From: a virus
Virus record (IMG/VR): IMGVR_UViG_3300009093_000020
Location: 1 to 46,971 of that record
Length of the DNA: 46,971 bases
Reading direction: 5' to 3' (one strand)
The notes beneath the pieces were generated by a model. The model searched no databases. It worked only from the letters and a program-made list of their open reading frames with translations, and was not told the origin of the DNA. Positions 32,575 to 40,140 of this stretch are shown piece by piece (the stretch's first letter is position 1; every line of letters begins with the position of its first letter). The position numbers and the translations under genes were made by a program.

Positions 32575-34500
32575 TTAAATTCCTGAACCCACGAAATTGA
32601 ATCGCGTGGGGGTCTTGCCGGTCTCCCGTTTTCGTTTCTTGAATTCGTTGAGCCGATGAGCGAAAGTCCGCGGTCCCGCTGCTCGATCGGTATAGTGCGT
32701 CTTGGGGGCTTCGGAGATCGCCACGACGCAGAGCATGTCTGCAATCACACGATCGCCGTGAGCTTTGCGGGTGGCGTCTGATTCCTCGACCAGTTCCGCT
32801 GGCCCGATGCCGCCACCCTCATATTGGATGTACGTCAGAGCTTCGTTTAGAGCGGCTTCTGAGTGGTTAATGAAGCGGCCATGTGCATAGGCCCGACGCA
32901 GAAGACCCAGCGCCGCTGCTTTCTGCTCAGGGCTGGATCGCCAACCATATCTCTTACCGACTTTCTCTCGAACCGTACCCACGGCACGCGTGAAGTAGAT
33001 CGACGGATAGTGGTAACTATGGACCAGTTGCCGCCCGAAATCGAAGCCAGGATCACCGTTATTCTCCCAGATAATGAGCGGGCGTTTGTTACGACCGCCA
33101 ACCCAAATGGCCAGGGCACAGGCCAGCCGCGCCAGTTCATAAGGCGGCGTGTTGGCATCGGCCCATTCGGCGACCTTCTCGCGAGTCTCATTGCACATCA
33201 CCGACATGACGCTGTTGGAAGCGCCCTGTCCCTTGGAAATGTCAATGCCCACGGTGTACGTGCGGGTCTGATCCAGCCGGCCATGCTTGTCCAGCTTCGA
33301 CCAAATCTTCAATGGCCCACCGGGCTGGCCATGCTTGATCTTCGCTTGATCCGATTTGCGGATCGCGTCAATCAGGGCTTCATCAGTGAGCTTCTTCTTG
33401 AACGCAATCGACGTGACGCGGCTGGGCTTGCGGGCAAACAGCTTCTTATGCTGCTCAATCACCGTCGCTTCAAAGAAGGTATCGCCGGACCCGATGTGGT
33501 CCATGTCCAGTTCAATCGCGACTTCCTTTGGCGAACGGGACTCACATTCCTGATCGTACCATGGCGAACGAATCCGCCACCGGCCCAGTTCATCCTGCTT
33601 GGCGTACCGGCCTTGCCCCTTTTCGGGATGCTCCCACCATGGCAGCACGAATACATCAATTGTGCCACTCTGCCGCCACTTGCTGAAGGTCGTTCCGGCG
33701 CCGTTGGGCGTGGAGACTACTAGCCGACAGGCAGTAACGTCTTTGGTGCTTCGCTTGATCGCCTCGGCTTCCTTGACCTTGGCAAACTCGTCCAGCGTGA
33801 TAGATGTGCGACGATCTGAGCTACCTGCTGTAGCGTTTGCGGACTCGCCATCAATTCGTGTTCGGGAATCGAGATTGACAACGTGTAGCTTCTTTCGCAG
33901 CAGTCGTGGAAGCATCCACTCTGGAAGCCGGCTGAGGATATAGTCAATTTTCCCGAACAGTGTGCCCGGATCAGCCAGCGAACCATGCGGATAGTTTTTC
34001 GGCATTCCGTCAAGAACATCGACCGCATCTTCTTTCCTCGAAATGACCAGATGGGACTCATCGGCGCGGAACAGCAGACGATGGACAAGGATCGCGATAT
34101 GATCCCACGTGGCGCCCATGTCACGGCTCTTATCGGTCAGGAGTGATTCACCCTCGTCGATGCCGTGCTCGATCCGCAGAATATGCCGGTCTTGAATAGG
34201 CCATGTGACAAAGGGAAGATGGGTATGCTGAGCCTGCTGGACCTTGCCCTCAGCATTCGGCTCAAAGATACGAAGCGTGAATACAAAGGCGTTGATGAAG
34301 AAAAGAGCAGACTGAGAGCAAGCCGTATACAGATCGACTTGAAGTTCTTCATCGTTCTCCGCAGCAGTCAGAAGATCAGCCCGCCACTTCAGATTCTTCG
34401 CGGGGTCTTTGGGAACAACCAGACCCGTAATCGGGCAAGTCCAGGTGGGCTTGAACTCGATCGGCGGCAGTTCAGGTTGAGTCGCGAAGAGGTTGCTCAT
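32575..34500 (-). CDS. terL: Terminase large subunit
   Basis: A 641-aa packaging motor. The ATPase has a Walker A-type S-R-D-M-G-A-T-W about residue 124 and a Walker B-like T-S-I-T-L-D-E-F near 235. The nuclease domain has V-G-I-D-I-S-K-G about residue 420, W-E-N-N-G-D-P-G near 478 and a C-terminal H-G-D-R-V-I-A-D near 590, the three acidic sites of the RNase H-fold nuclease. Start overlaps the upstream zinc-ribbon gene stop (ATGA). Its sequence type would predict headful packaging, in line with a circular map, but this is not proven here. Confidence 0.93.
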   Translation of the reverse strand: MSNLFATQPELPPIEFKPTWTCPITGLVVPKDPAKNLKWRADLLTAAENDEELQVDLYTACSQSALFFINAFVFTLRIFEPNAEGKVQQAQHTHLPFVTWPIQDRHILRIEHGIDEGESLLTDKSRDMGATWDHIAILVHRLLFRADESHLVISRKEDAVDVLDGMPKNYPHGSLADPGTLFGKIDYILSRLPEWMLPRLLRKKLHVVNLDSRTRIDGESANATAGSSDRRTSITLDEFAKVKEAEAIKRSTKDVTACRLVVSTPNGAGTTFSKWRQSGTIDVFVLPWWEHPEKGQGRYAKQDELGRWRIRSPWYDQECESRSPKEVAIELDMDHIGSGDTFFEATVIEQHKKLFARKPSRVTSIAFKKKLTDEALIDAIRKSDQAKIKHGQPGGPLKIWSKLDKHGRLDQTRTYTVGIDISKGQGASNSVMSVMCNETREKVAEWADANTPPYELARLACALAIWVGGRNKRPLIIWENNGDPGFDFGRQLVHSYHYPSIYFTRAVGTVREKVGKRYGWRSSPEQKAAALGLLRRAYAHGRFINHSEAALNEALTYIQYEGGGIGPAELVEESDATRKAHGDRVIADMLCVVAISEAPKTHYTDRAAGPRTFAHRLNEFKKRKRETGKTPTRFNFVGSGI

Positions 34501-34739
34501 TTATCATCAACCAGATGTTCCATCACCGACAGGTACTTCTTCACGATGCTGCCATGCGGATGGCGACAGTGCCCACAGCCGATGGTTTCTTGAAAGTTGT
34601 GGTACACCCAGAATTCATGGCCACATTTGCAGCACGTTCGGTACTCCAAAACGCACGGGCCATATCGCTTGGCCTTCTCGACCATCGCTGTGACCATCGG
34701 CGGTTCTTCAACGGAGTCCGAATCTTCAAACTCAGCCAT
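34497..34739 (-). CDS. Small zinc-ribbon protein (80 aa)
   Basis: An 80-aa protein with C-C-K-C-G-H and C-G-H-C-R-H spaced as a zinc ribbon (residues about 36-60). The first 25 residues are acidic. It overlaps the upstream gene by 8 bases and the terminase by 4. Coupling to the terminases suggests a packaging role, but the function is not known. Confidence 0.75.
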   Translation of the reverse strand: MAEFEDSDSVEEPPMVTAMVEKAKRYGPCVLEYRTCCKCGHEFWVYHNFQETIGCGHCRHPHGSIVKKYLSVMEHLVDDK

Positions 34740-35124
34740 TGGTCTCTTTCTTCTTGATAGAAGGTGGACCCGCTGCCACGCGGGCCAGACTATTGATCCG
34801 GTCTTTAGCCAGTTCGCGAACCCTGTCGGCGGCTTTGATGCCCCCGGCATCCTCGACAATTGCCTGCGGTGCCTTGCCCTCGATCCGCTCAAATAGGTAT
34901 TGCATGGCCCACGCGACGGGCGGATGTGTGACCTTCTTGCGGTTGCCCTCTTCATCAAGGACGGTTTCGGTCCATCCGAGGGCCAGCTTCCAGATCATGT
35001 CTGCAAGCGCTTGCTCCCGCGTGACGGGTGTGCCGTCATTCGTGATGGTGTGGACTTCCGCCGCGAGTTTCCGCAACTCGTTGGTCAATGCCCGCGTACC
35101 TAAGCGTCCAAGGGGAGAGGCCAT
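34732..35124 (-). CDS. Candidate terminase small subunit
   Basis: A 130-aa mostly helical protein directly upstream of terL. It has T-R-E-Q-A-L-A-D-M-I-W-K-L-A-L-G and W-A-M-Q-Y-L-F-E-R-I-E-G-K-A-P-Q-A, a pattern seen in proteins found beside large terminases. No clear helix-turn-helix is seen by eye. A small terminase role is assigned by position, size and helical content; it could instead be a conserved packaging accessory. Confidence 0.6.
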   Translation of the reverse strand: MASPLGRLGTRALTNELRKLAAEVHTITNDGTPVTREQALADMIWKLALGWTETVLDEEGNRKKVTHPPVAWAMQYLFERIEGKAPQAIVEDAGGIKAADRVRELAKDRINSLARVAAGPPSIKKKETNG

Positions 35125-35126
35125 GA

Positions 35127-35537
35127 TTAGAAGTTCCCGCCCGGTGTCAGCAGTTCACGCCATGGCTCGCGGCCTTTGGTGTCTGAACCATTGATGATGC
35201 GACCGCTGCCGGCGATCTTCACGCTGGCAGAAGCGCCAGTACCGACGACCACGGGCGTCACACCCAGCGGAAGGGCCAAGCCTTCCTTGTGGTTCATGTC
35301 CAGGCCCACGGCGGTATTGAACGAGGCGATCAGTGTACTGCTGCTGATCGTGCTGCTGGTGCCAATGTCGGCGCTGTTCGCGGAGACGTTGCCTTCGAGC
35401 GTGTCGATAATCAGTCGTTCAGTCGCCGCGAGCGGGCGATTGTTAAAGTTCGCATCCAGAATGTTGATTGCGGCTGCACTGGTGCTCGACACGGACGCCA
35501 CCAGAGCGAGGCCGACTGTTTCGCCTTGCGTGTGCAT
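35127..35537 (-). CDS. Small structural-type protein (136 aa)
   Basis: A 136-aa Ser/Ala/Asn-rich protein with beta-strand periodicity (G-L-A-L-V-A-S-V-S-S, V-T-P-V-V-V-G-T-G-A-S-A-S-V-K-I). AAGGA precedes the ATG. The texture is that of a virion surface protein rather than an enzyme, despite its place before the terminases. Family not recognised. Confidence 0.6.
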   Translation of the reverse strand: MHTQGETVGLALVASVSSTSAAAINILDANFNNRPLAATERLIIDTLEGNVSANSADIGTSSTISSSTLIASFNTAVGLDMNHKEGLALPLGVTPVVVGTGASASVKIAGSGRIINGSDTKGREPWRELLTPGGNF

Positions 35538-35548
35538 AAACTTGTTCC

Positions 35549-35791
35549 TTAGCAGTAGGTCCGCACGTCGAGCGGATAACCAATCAGATCAGGTCTCACC
35601 AGATGGAGCTTTCGCAGGACCGGCCTGCGGCATTGTTCGGTGGGATACCATCCCGTGAATGGGTCAGGGGAAGAGTTGGATCGGGGAATGTACTCCACTT
35701 TTTGGAGGGATTGCCTCGAAACACACCCGTACATTTCCGTCACGAGAAAGATCAGTGCGAAGATGATTCCCATTCGCGTCTTGTGTTTCAT
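35549..35791 (-). CDS. Small lipoprotein-like protein (80 aa)
   Basis: An 80-aa protein with a basic N-terminus (M-K-H-K-T-R), a hydrophobic stretch (I-I-F-A-L-I-F-L-V) and a cysteine in M-Y-G-C at residue 21, which resembles a lipobox. The remainder is Pro/Arg-rich. The start overlaps the glycosyltransferase stop by ATGA. An outer-membrane spanin-like or exclusion role is possible but not shown. Confidence 0.6.
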   Translation of the reverse strand: MKHKTRMGIIFALIFLVTEMYGCVSRQSLQKVEYIPRSNSSPDPFTGWYPTEQCRRPVLRKLHLVRPDLIGYPLDVRTYC

Positions 35792-36546
35792 CGCGATCGC
35801 TCCACAAGTTCGTCCATCACGCCCACCGCCTGATTCATTTCGTTGAAGTTGATGGTGGCGAAGGTGAAGTTGCGAGGTACGGCGGGAAGAAGATGATCCT
35901 TCCACTTGTTCAGAAACGTCGGTACTTCAGCCTTCCATTGATCGTTGTACCCCGACGAGGATGCGTGACAGAGCGACAGATCGGTAGCGACCCCAATCGC
36001 GAATCCACGTTTGTAAGCTGTGAGTGAGAAATCCAGATCGTAGAAGTGGAATCCCGTGAAAGTCTTGGCGTCGAACCACGCCTTGCCTTTTTCGAGGACA
36101 GATCGACGAGCGGCCATCCAGAATCCGTCAAGCGCCTGAATGCCCGTGACAAGGGGAGAGGGGACTCCGAAGATGGAGAGGGATAACGCCCCTGTCTTGG
36201 GAACGACGTTGAGAACCTGCCCGAAGGTGTGCGGTGGACCCTGGGTGAACCACGCCGGCCCGATGAGCCGATCGGTGCCCGCGCCACCAACAATGTCCAC
36301 AGTACGAAGGTGACGGCGTAGCTTCGCCGCGAAGGGACGAACCGCGGCTGCATCGTCGTGTGAGAGAATGACGACGGCGCCCTGACTGGCTTCGATGCCA
36401 CGATTGTACCCTTCACAAAGTCCCTTCGCGTCGCTGATGCGGATGATCTCAAACGATTCACCCGCGAGTACAGTTTGGTACGTATGCTCGACGTGCTTGA
36501 ACTTCTCATCGTCCACGGAGCAAATGACTACACTGAACTCGACCAT
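35788..36546 (-). CDS. Family 2-like glycosyltransferase
   Basis: A 252-aa protein with a GT-A pattern: F-S-V-V-I-C-S at the start, C-E-G-Y-N-R-G-I-E-A-S about residue 50, V-I-L-S-H-D-D (a DxD-like metal site) about residue 66, then G-F-H-F-Y-D-L-D-F near 170. The sugar and acceptor cannot be read from sequence. GGGAG precedes the ATG; a TTG 15 bases upstream is less likely. It is the second gene of the late transcript, ahead of the packaging genes. Confidence 0.85.
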   Translation of the reverse strand: MVEFSVVICSVDDEKFKHVEHTYQTVLAGESFEIIRISDAKGLCEGYNRGIEASQGAVVILSHDDAAAVRPFAAKLRRHLRTVDIVGGAGTDRLIGPAWFTQGPPHTFGQVLNVVPKTGALSLSIFGVPSPLVTGIQALDGFWMAARRSVLEKGKAWFDAKTFTGFHFYDLDFSLTAYKRGFAIGVATDLSLCHASSSGYNDQWKAEVPTFLNKWKDHLLPAVPRNFTFATINFNEMNQAVGVMDELVERSR

Positions 36547-36591
36547 TGCGCCGGCTCCCAATTACTTGACGATCAAAACGACCTGACCCTC

Positions 36592-36777
36592 TCACGATTC
36601 ACCAACCGCAGTCCGGCATAGCTCGACGAACGCGGCGTATAAAACGGATTTCTTTCGGTCGTTCGATTCGATCGAGAGCAACTGCTCCAAATCCAATCGG
36701 GCGTCACACAAAGGTACTTCGCCATGCATGAGTACCAATGCGAGTTTGACACGCGGGGCAGTAGTACCTTCAGGCAT
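36592..36777 (-). CDS. First gene of the late transcript, hypothetical (61 aa)
   Basis: A 61-aa protein, no family recognised. It has a beta-like start (V-K-L-A-L-V-L-M-H-G-E-V-P) and a helical second half (L-E-Q-L-L-S-I-E-S-N-D-R-K-K). GGAG lies 7 bases before the ATG. It follows the tRNA-like element and two hairpins at the 5' end of the late transcript, so its translation may depend on them. Confidence 0.65.
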   Translation of the reverse strand: MPEGTTAPRVKLALVLMHGEVPLCDARLDLEQLLSIESNDRKKSVLYAAFVELCRTAVGES

Positions 36778-36798
36778 TGCAGGCTCCGAAAATTAAAC

Positions 36799-36905
36799 TA
36801 CCAGCAGGGGCAATCAACGGCGGGGAGACCGGCCGACGTGAATTGCAAATCCTGCTGGTAAGTGCAAGTTCCCGCACGAGCCGTTCTCCACGGTGCTGAT
36901 GCGGG
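36799..36905 (-). ncRNA. Structured leader RNA: two hairpins
   Basis: The first hairpin (minus strand order) has CCCGCA/TGCGGG arms (36900-36905 and 36871-36876) around an inner stem CCGT-GGAGA-ACGG. The second has a perfect 10-bp stem TACCAGCAGG/CCTGCTGGTA (36851-36860 and 36799-36808), an inner GCAAT/ATTGC stem and a terminal CGGC/GCCG stem. They lie between the tRNA-like element and the ribosome-binding site of the 61-aa gene. No coding frame here looks real. Confidence 0.6.
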
Positions 36906-36943
36906 CGGTTAAGTTGTTTCCAGGGTCTCGCTGGGAAGGAAAT

Positions 36944-37013
36944 AGAAGCCGGTGGGGGTCGAACCCACACCCCGTCGATACTGGATCGGATCGGGGGTCC
37001 ACTCTTCGACTTC
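36944..37013 (-). tRNA. tRNA-like element at the start of the late transcript
   Basis: A 7-bp acceptor stem GAAGTCG/CGGCTTC (one G-T pair) and a perfect T-arm GTGGG-TTCGACC-CCCAC are clear. The 36 bases between cannot form a normal D-arm and anticodon arm: they fold instead as one long hairpin (ACCCC..CGAT with ATCG..GGGGT). No CCA is encoded. It starts about 12 bases after the predicted transcription start. It may be a tRNA mimic, a decayed tRNA, or a tRNA-derived attachment site. Confidence 0.5.
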
Positions 37014-37031
37014 CAGTTGCAACCGAACAGA

Positions 37032-37060
37032 ATTATACAACATTTTGGGGGCAGAAGCAA
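37032..37060 (-). promoter_or_regulatory. Main late promoter
   Basis: On the minus strand: -35 TTGCTT (37055-37060), 17-base spacer, consensus -10 TATAAT (37032-37037). The spacer contains CAAAATGTTG, close to AAAAATGTAG in the promoter at 28850. It would start the transcript of tRNA-like element, leader hairpins and all late genes. Confidence 0.75.
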
Positions 37061-37652
37061 ACGTAAGTGTAGGATTACACAAGGTTTACATGTAGAGGTT
37101 GTAGAAGTGCCATTTTTGTATGCGTGGCGGGCGATTGGACCAAGTACCGGAGTCCCAGGATCAAAGACCTAAAGGTGGTACCCTAGCCGTCCGATAATAG
37201 CTGCGGTGGCGCGTGCTGCTGCTAACTCTTTATCAGACGTTAGGTTAAAGCGCACGCATGTCAAGGATGTGAAAGGGAAACGGCGATCGAGCGGACGGGG
37301 GTAATGGTCCCGCCCTCAAAACAATCCCCCTGTTGTCCCCTGGACAGACAGACGCACCCTTAACATGTTGAGGTAGCGTACCTCTTATGTACTATGCACT
37401 TAGGTACTTTCCCTTAATTGTCCTACTGTCTTTACCCGTTCTATGTACCTTTCACTAATAATGTTAATGCATGTACATAATACACTCTAACATTAATTTC
37501 CCTTTCTCCCTTACGTTGCAATATACAGTAAGACATTTAGCGATCTTCCGTAACCTCAGCGCTCGCAAGTAGTACACAACCTCAACATGGGTACATTTGC
37601 CCCCATGCGGTTTGTGTAGTACACTAACGTAACTCACACAAGAAAGGATCGA
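37061..37652. other. Divergent control region without genes
   Basis: About 590 bases between the two arms with no convincing gene. It contains CATGTTGAGGT (37364-37374) and its reverse complement (37579-37589), a hairpin GAGGTA-GCG-TACCTC (37370-37384), an A+T-rich stretch (37385-37560) with TAATGTTA/TAACATTA (37459-37466, 37488-37495), and GTAGTACAC twice (37569 and 37616). These are candidate operators; an origin or attachment site is possible but not shown. Confidence 0.6.
37597..37625 (+). promoter_or_regulatory. Early promoter with overlapping operator
   Basis: -35 TTGCCC (37597-37602), 17-base spacer, -10 TACACT (37620-37625). The palindrome GTGTA-G-TACAC (37614-37624) covers the -10, and a half copy lies 47 bases upstream. 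The HTH gene begins 28 bases downstream, so self-repression is a natural reading. Confidence 0.6.
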
Positions 37653-37868
37653 ATGTCCCGACCTCGATACAAACTCGGCACTGGTGCGATCGGCCAAATA
37701 CGTCAACGCTACCTTAAAGGTGAATCAGTAATGTCCCTCGCGGTGGAATTTGGTGTAACGCCCACTTCCATCTATCGCGTGATCGGTGATCTAACGGCGC
37801 AACGTCGTGATGCTGTCGCGGCATTCCTTTCGCGTCAACCCATTTCATCGACTGCGCCGCAAGCCTAA
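37653..37868 (+). CDS. Small HTH regulator
   Basis: A 71-aa protein with a resolvase/Hin-like helix-turn-helix: I-R-Q-R-Y-L-K-G-E-S-V then L-A-V-E-F-G-V-T-P-T-S-I-Y-R-V-I. No other domain. AAAGGA precedes the ATG. It is the first early gene, behind a promoter covered by a palindrome, and so is the best candidate for the regulator that switches between the arms. No CI-like repressor was found elsewhere. Confidence 0.75.
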   Translation: MSRPRYKLGTGAIGQIRQRYLKGESVMSLAVEFGVTPTSIYRVIGDLTAQRRDAVAAFLSRQPISSTAPQA

Positions 37869-37951
37869 TGCCCGCGTTTCCGTGCCTCACAAGAGCATTT
37901 GGGGCATGGATACCCGTGCAATAGTGCAATGGGAGATTTGGAGCGGATTGT

Positions 37952-38164
37952 ATGTGTCTCAAATGTGCGCCCGTTGCCCACGCATTTCGCATACTGGACG
38001 TTGTACAGGTCCGCGACGTTGTGGGCATGGCGCAAGTGGCAAAATTGAAGGGGGTAGTTGTCGCTGTAGGTCCGGCAAAGGCGAAAGTCCTATTTCTGGA
38101 CGGTCTTCACGCAATTATCAATTTTGAAAACCTGATTCGCCTAGGGCCGGCAATCGGCGAATGA
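37952..38164 (+). CDS. Small hydrophobic-core protein (70 aa)
   Basis: A 70-aa protein. The second half alternates strands (L-K-G-V-V-V-A-V-G, A-K-V-L-F-L-D-G-L-H) like a small barrel. The start is supported by GGAGCGG, 6 bases upstream, the leader shared by neighbouring genes. A different frame in this region was set aside because it is Cys/Arg-rich and lacks that leader. Function unknown. Confidence 0.55.
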   Translation: MCLKCAPVAHAFRILDVVQVRDVVGMAQVAKLKGVVVAVGPAKAKVLFLDGLHAIINFENLIRLGPAIGE

Positions 38165-38203
38165 TCCGACCTACTAATCAAACGTGTTGTATATTGGAGT
38201 ACC

Positions 38204-38311
38204 ATGTATCCTCAAACAAGAGATAACCTCATGTTTGTAGCAATCCCGATCGTGTCGGTATTGCTGGCAATCGCCCTAATGTGGGCATTGCCCTATCTTG
38301 TGTCTCTTTAA
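38204..38311 (+). CDS. Tiny membrane protein (35 aa)
   Basis: Thirty-five residues with one transmembrane helix (L-M-F-V-A-I-P-I-V-S-V-L-L-A-I-A-L-M-W). TTGGAG lies 5-6 bases before the ATG at 38204. It may modulate a membrane enzyme or act as an early anti-host factor. A TATATT -10-like sequence lies just upstream (38190). Too short to assign. Confidence 0.6.
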   Translation: MYPQTRDNLMFVAIPIVSVLLAIALMWALPYLVSL

Positions 38312-38334
38312 GGGACAGAATTGGAGCGGAGAAA

Positions 38335-38643
38335 ATGCTAGGTCTTTTGAAGCGTATCGTCATGGGCCGGCCCGTTGTGGCTGTCAAGTCAGAACCGGGT
38401 ATGACAAACCGGCAAGCTGAGGCGATTTTGCGAGGATTGCTTTACGATCCTCGTTACAAGTTCCGGTCCCTGGGCCGGCTTGCAAGCGCTATTCATCAGG
38501 ACGTTGCCACAACGCGGAGTTTGCTGACGGGCATCGGGGCGCGTCCTTCATGCCGACAACGGGCTGACGGAAAAGAAATGTGGTGTTTCGACAATCACCG
38601 GGCAACCGTCAGCAGTTGGTACGATGAGGCCAGCGACGATTAA
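38335..38643 (+). CDS. Hypothetical DNA-binding-like protein (102 aa)
   Basis: A 102-aa basic protein. Residues 25-80 (R-Q-A-E-A-I-L-R-G-L-L-Y-D, L-G-R-L-A-S-A-I, V-A-T-T-R-S-L-L-T-G-I-G-A-R) resemble a winged-helix arrangement, followed by a hairpin ending in W-C-F-D-N. The ATG at 38335 follows the TGGAGCGGAGA leader; a GTG at 38281 is in frame but overlaps the membrane peptide. A terminator follows. Confidence 0.65.
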   Translation: MLGLLKRIVMGRPVVAVKSEPGMTNRQAEAILRGLLYDPRYKFRSLGRLASAIHQDVATTRSLLTGIGARPSCRQRADGKEMWCFDNHRATVSSWYDEASDD

Positions 38644-38661
38644 ACCGCCCGTTCCCCTTTC

Positions 38662-38699
38662 ACAGTTGCCCCGGTGAATAGCTGGGGCGACTGTTTTTC
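38662..38699 (+). terminator. Rho-independent terminator
   Basis: ACAGTTGCCCC (38662-38672) pairs with GGGGCGACTGT (38684-38694), an 11-bp stem with one G-T pair, followed by five T's. It ends the HTH-gene transcript, so the amidoligase gene beyond it needs read-through or its own promoter. Confidence 0.8.
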
Positions 38700-38743
38700 T
38701 TAGCGTCTTATTCCAATTCGGCATTTAACCTGGAGCGGAGACA

Positions 38744-40066
38744 ATGCCCGATCAATCTCTCTTTCCCGATTTGCGGCCGGCAGATTTGCCCATATCGCAA
38801 CACGATAACGTTAGTGTTTGCGACAACTGTAGGGGTATCTGCCGGACAGAAGACAGTAACGAAAATCCCGATGGGTTGCGTTACTGTCCCGAATGCGCGT
38901 GGTGTGAAAGGTGCCATAGCTTCTTTACACGTGAAGACGGCATCCACCACAACGGTACAACCTATTGCCCCGATTGCGTGTATACGTGCGATCAGTGTGG
39001 GGATACCTCGTTAGATGAATTTCCGACGGCGTATGATAGCAATCGTCGCCGTAATGAAGTATGCGCGTGCGAGGAATGTACCTGGACTTGCGAGGATTGC
39101 GACTCGCGATATACAAACGAGGTAGACAGTATCAGGACAGAAGACAGCCGTACGATTTGTCAACATTGCTATGAGAATGACTACTTCACTTGCGAGGGCT
39201 GTAGTTGGGTCCTGCCGATGACCGAATACGCTGACGACGGCTATTGCAACGGTTGCCATACGTCCGATGACGGCGAAAATGATGAGATTCGGGTCATTCA
39301 TGAGCACGGTTACAAGCCTACGCCCCGATTCTTGCCGCAAGTGGGCCGCGCTTGTTACTTCGGCCTGGAAATTGAAGTAGATGGGCCTTACCGGCCCCGT
39401 TCGGAACTGGTAAGCGCCGCCGAATTACTCCCAGACGATTCATGGTATGCGAAAGACGATGGAAGCTTGGAATATGGCTTTGAATGTGTTTCGCACCCTG
39501 GAACATGGGACCACTGGCGGGACGATCCTTTCAATTGGTGTGGCCAATTGGTTGAACGCGGATTGCGATCGTACGATACACAAACGTGCGGATTGCACAT
39601 CCACGTAACGCGATCTTTCCTGAGCGAATCACAGATTCTAAAGCTACTCATGTTTTTCCGTGCGAATGTGGATACGGTTACGCGCCTTTCACGCCGCAAG
39701 GGAGAACAATGGAAAGGATACGCTCGCATTGATGAGCGGGACACGCGCCAGCTTGTCAAGAAAGTGAAAGACGGCCCCGATACGCGATATGAGGCGATTA
39801 ACCTGGAAAACGAAAACACGGTTGAGTTTCGCATCTTTCGCGGAACATTGAACGTGCAATCCATCAAGCGTAACTTGGCGCTAGTGGTCTCCCTTTGCAT
39901 GTATGTGAAAGAGTCTAAGCGTACTCAGCTATCTTTCACAGAGTTTTGCACGTGGTTGTACCGTCGCGGTGCGGCAATCCTGGGGAATAACGCAATTGCA
40001 CATGACGTTTACCTATGGGTAGTTAACGCTGCTGGTGGCCACTTGCCAGACGATGACGGCGAATAG
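38744..40066 (+). CDS. Amidoligase (glutamine synthetase-like fold) with zinc-ribbon array
   Basis: A 440-aa protein. Residues 25-175 are an array of about ten C-x-x-C pairs (zinc ribbons). Residues 203-400 match the putative amidoligase family: Y-F-G-L-E209-I-E211-V-D, D-D-G-S-L-E-Y-G, C-G-L-H-I-H-V-T-R at 282-290 and T-V-E-F-R-I-F-R-G at 359-367. The family joins an amine to a carboxylate using ATP. The start follows the TGGAGCGGAGA leader. The next gene is a class II glutamine amidotransferase, which could supply ammonia or hydrolyse an amide. Substrate unknown; peptides, peptidoglycan or a protein side chain are the choices. Confidence 0.85.
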   Translation: MPDQSLFPDLRPADLPISQHDNVSVCDNCRGICRTEDSNENPDGLRYCPECAWCERCHSFFTREDGIHHNGTTYCPDCVYTCDQCGDTSLDEFPTAYDSNRRRNEVCACEECTWTCEDCDSRYTNEVDSIRTEDSRTICQHCYENDYFTCEGCSWVLPMTEYADDGYCNGCHTSDDGENDEIRVIHEHGYKPTPRFLPQVGRACYFGLEIEVDGPYRPRSELVSAAELLPDDSWYAKDDGSLEYGFECVSHPGTWDHWRDDPFNWCGQLVERGLRSYDTQTCGLHIHVTRSFLSESQILKLLMFFRANVDTVTRLSRRKGEQWKGYARIDERDTRQLVKKVKDGPDTRYEAINLENENTVEFRIFRGTLNVQSIKRNLALVVSLCMYVKESKRTQLSFTEFCTWLYRRGAAILGNNAIAHDVYLWVVNAAGGHLPDDDGE

Positions 40067-40076
40067 TATTCCCGCT

Positions 40077-40102
40077 TTGCTCCATGGGAGACCATGGGGC
40101 AA
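40077..40102 (+). other. Strong hairpin between amidoligase and amidotransferase genes
   Basis: TTGCTCCATGG and CCATGGGGCAA form an 11-bp stem (one G-T pair) with the loop GAGA. No T-run follows, so it is more likely an RNA stability or partial termination element than a full terminator. Confidence 0.65.
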
Positions 40103-40140
40103 TGCCGCAATACTAACGCGGAGATAATGGAGCGGAGATT

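Noticed and set aside
30834-32600. 588-codon plus-strand open frame opposite the portal gene
   Set aside because: Antisense shadow of the portal gene; His/Leu/Arg-rich composition with no domain pattern.
36770-37060. 96-codon minus-strand open frame across the tRNA-like element and hairpins
   Set aside because: It begins inside the late promoter, has no ribosome-binding site and is better explained by structured RNA.
37807-38127. 106-codon Arg/Cys/Gly-rich frame overlapping the 70-aa gene
   Set aside because: The alternative frame at 37952 has the shared leader and a folded-protein pattern.
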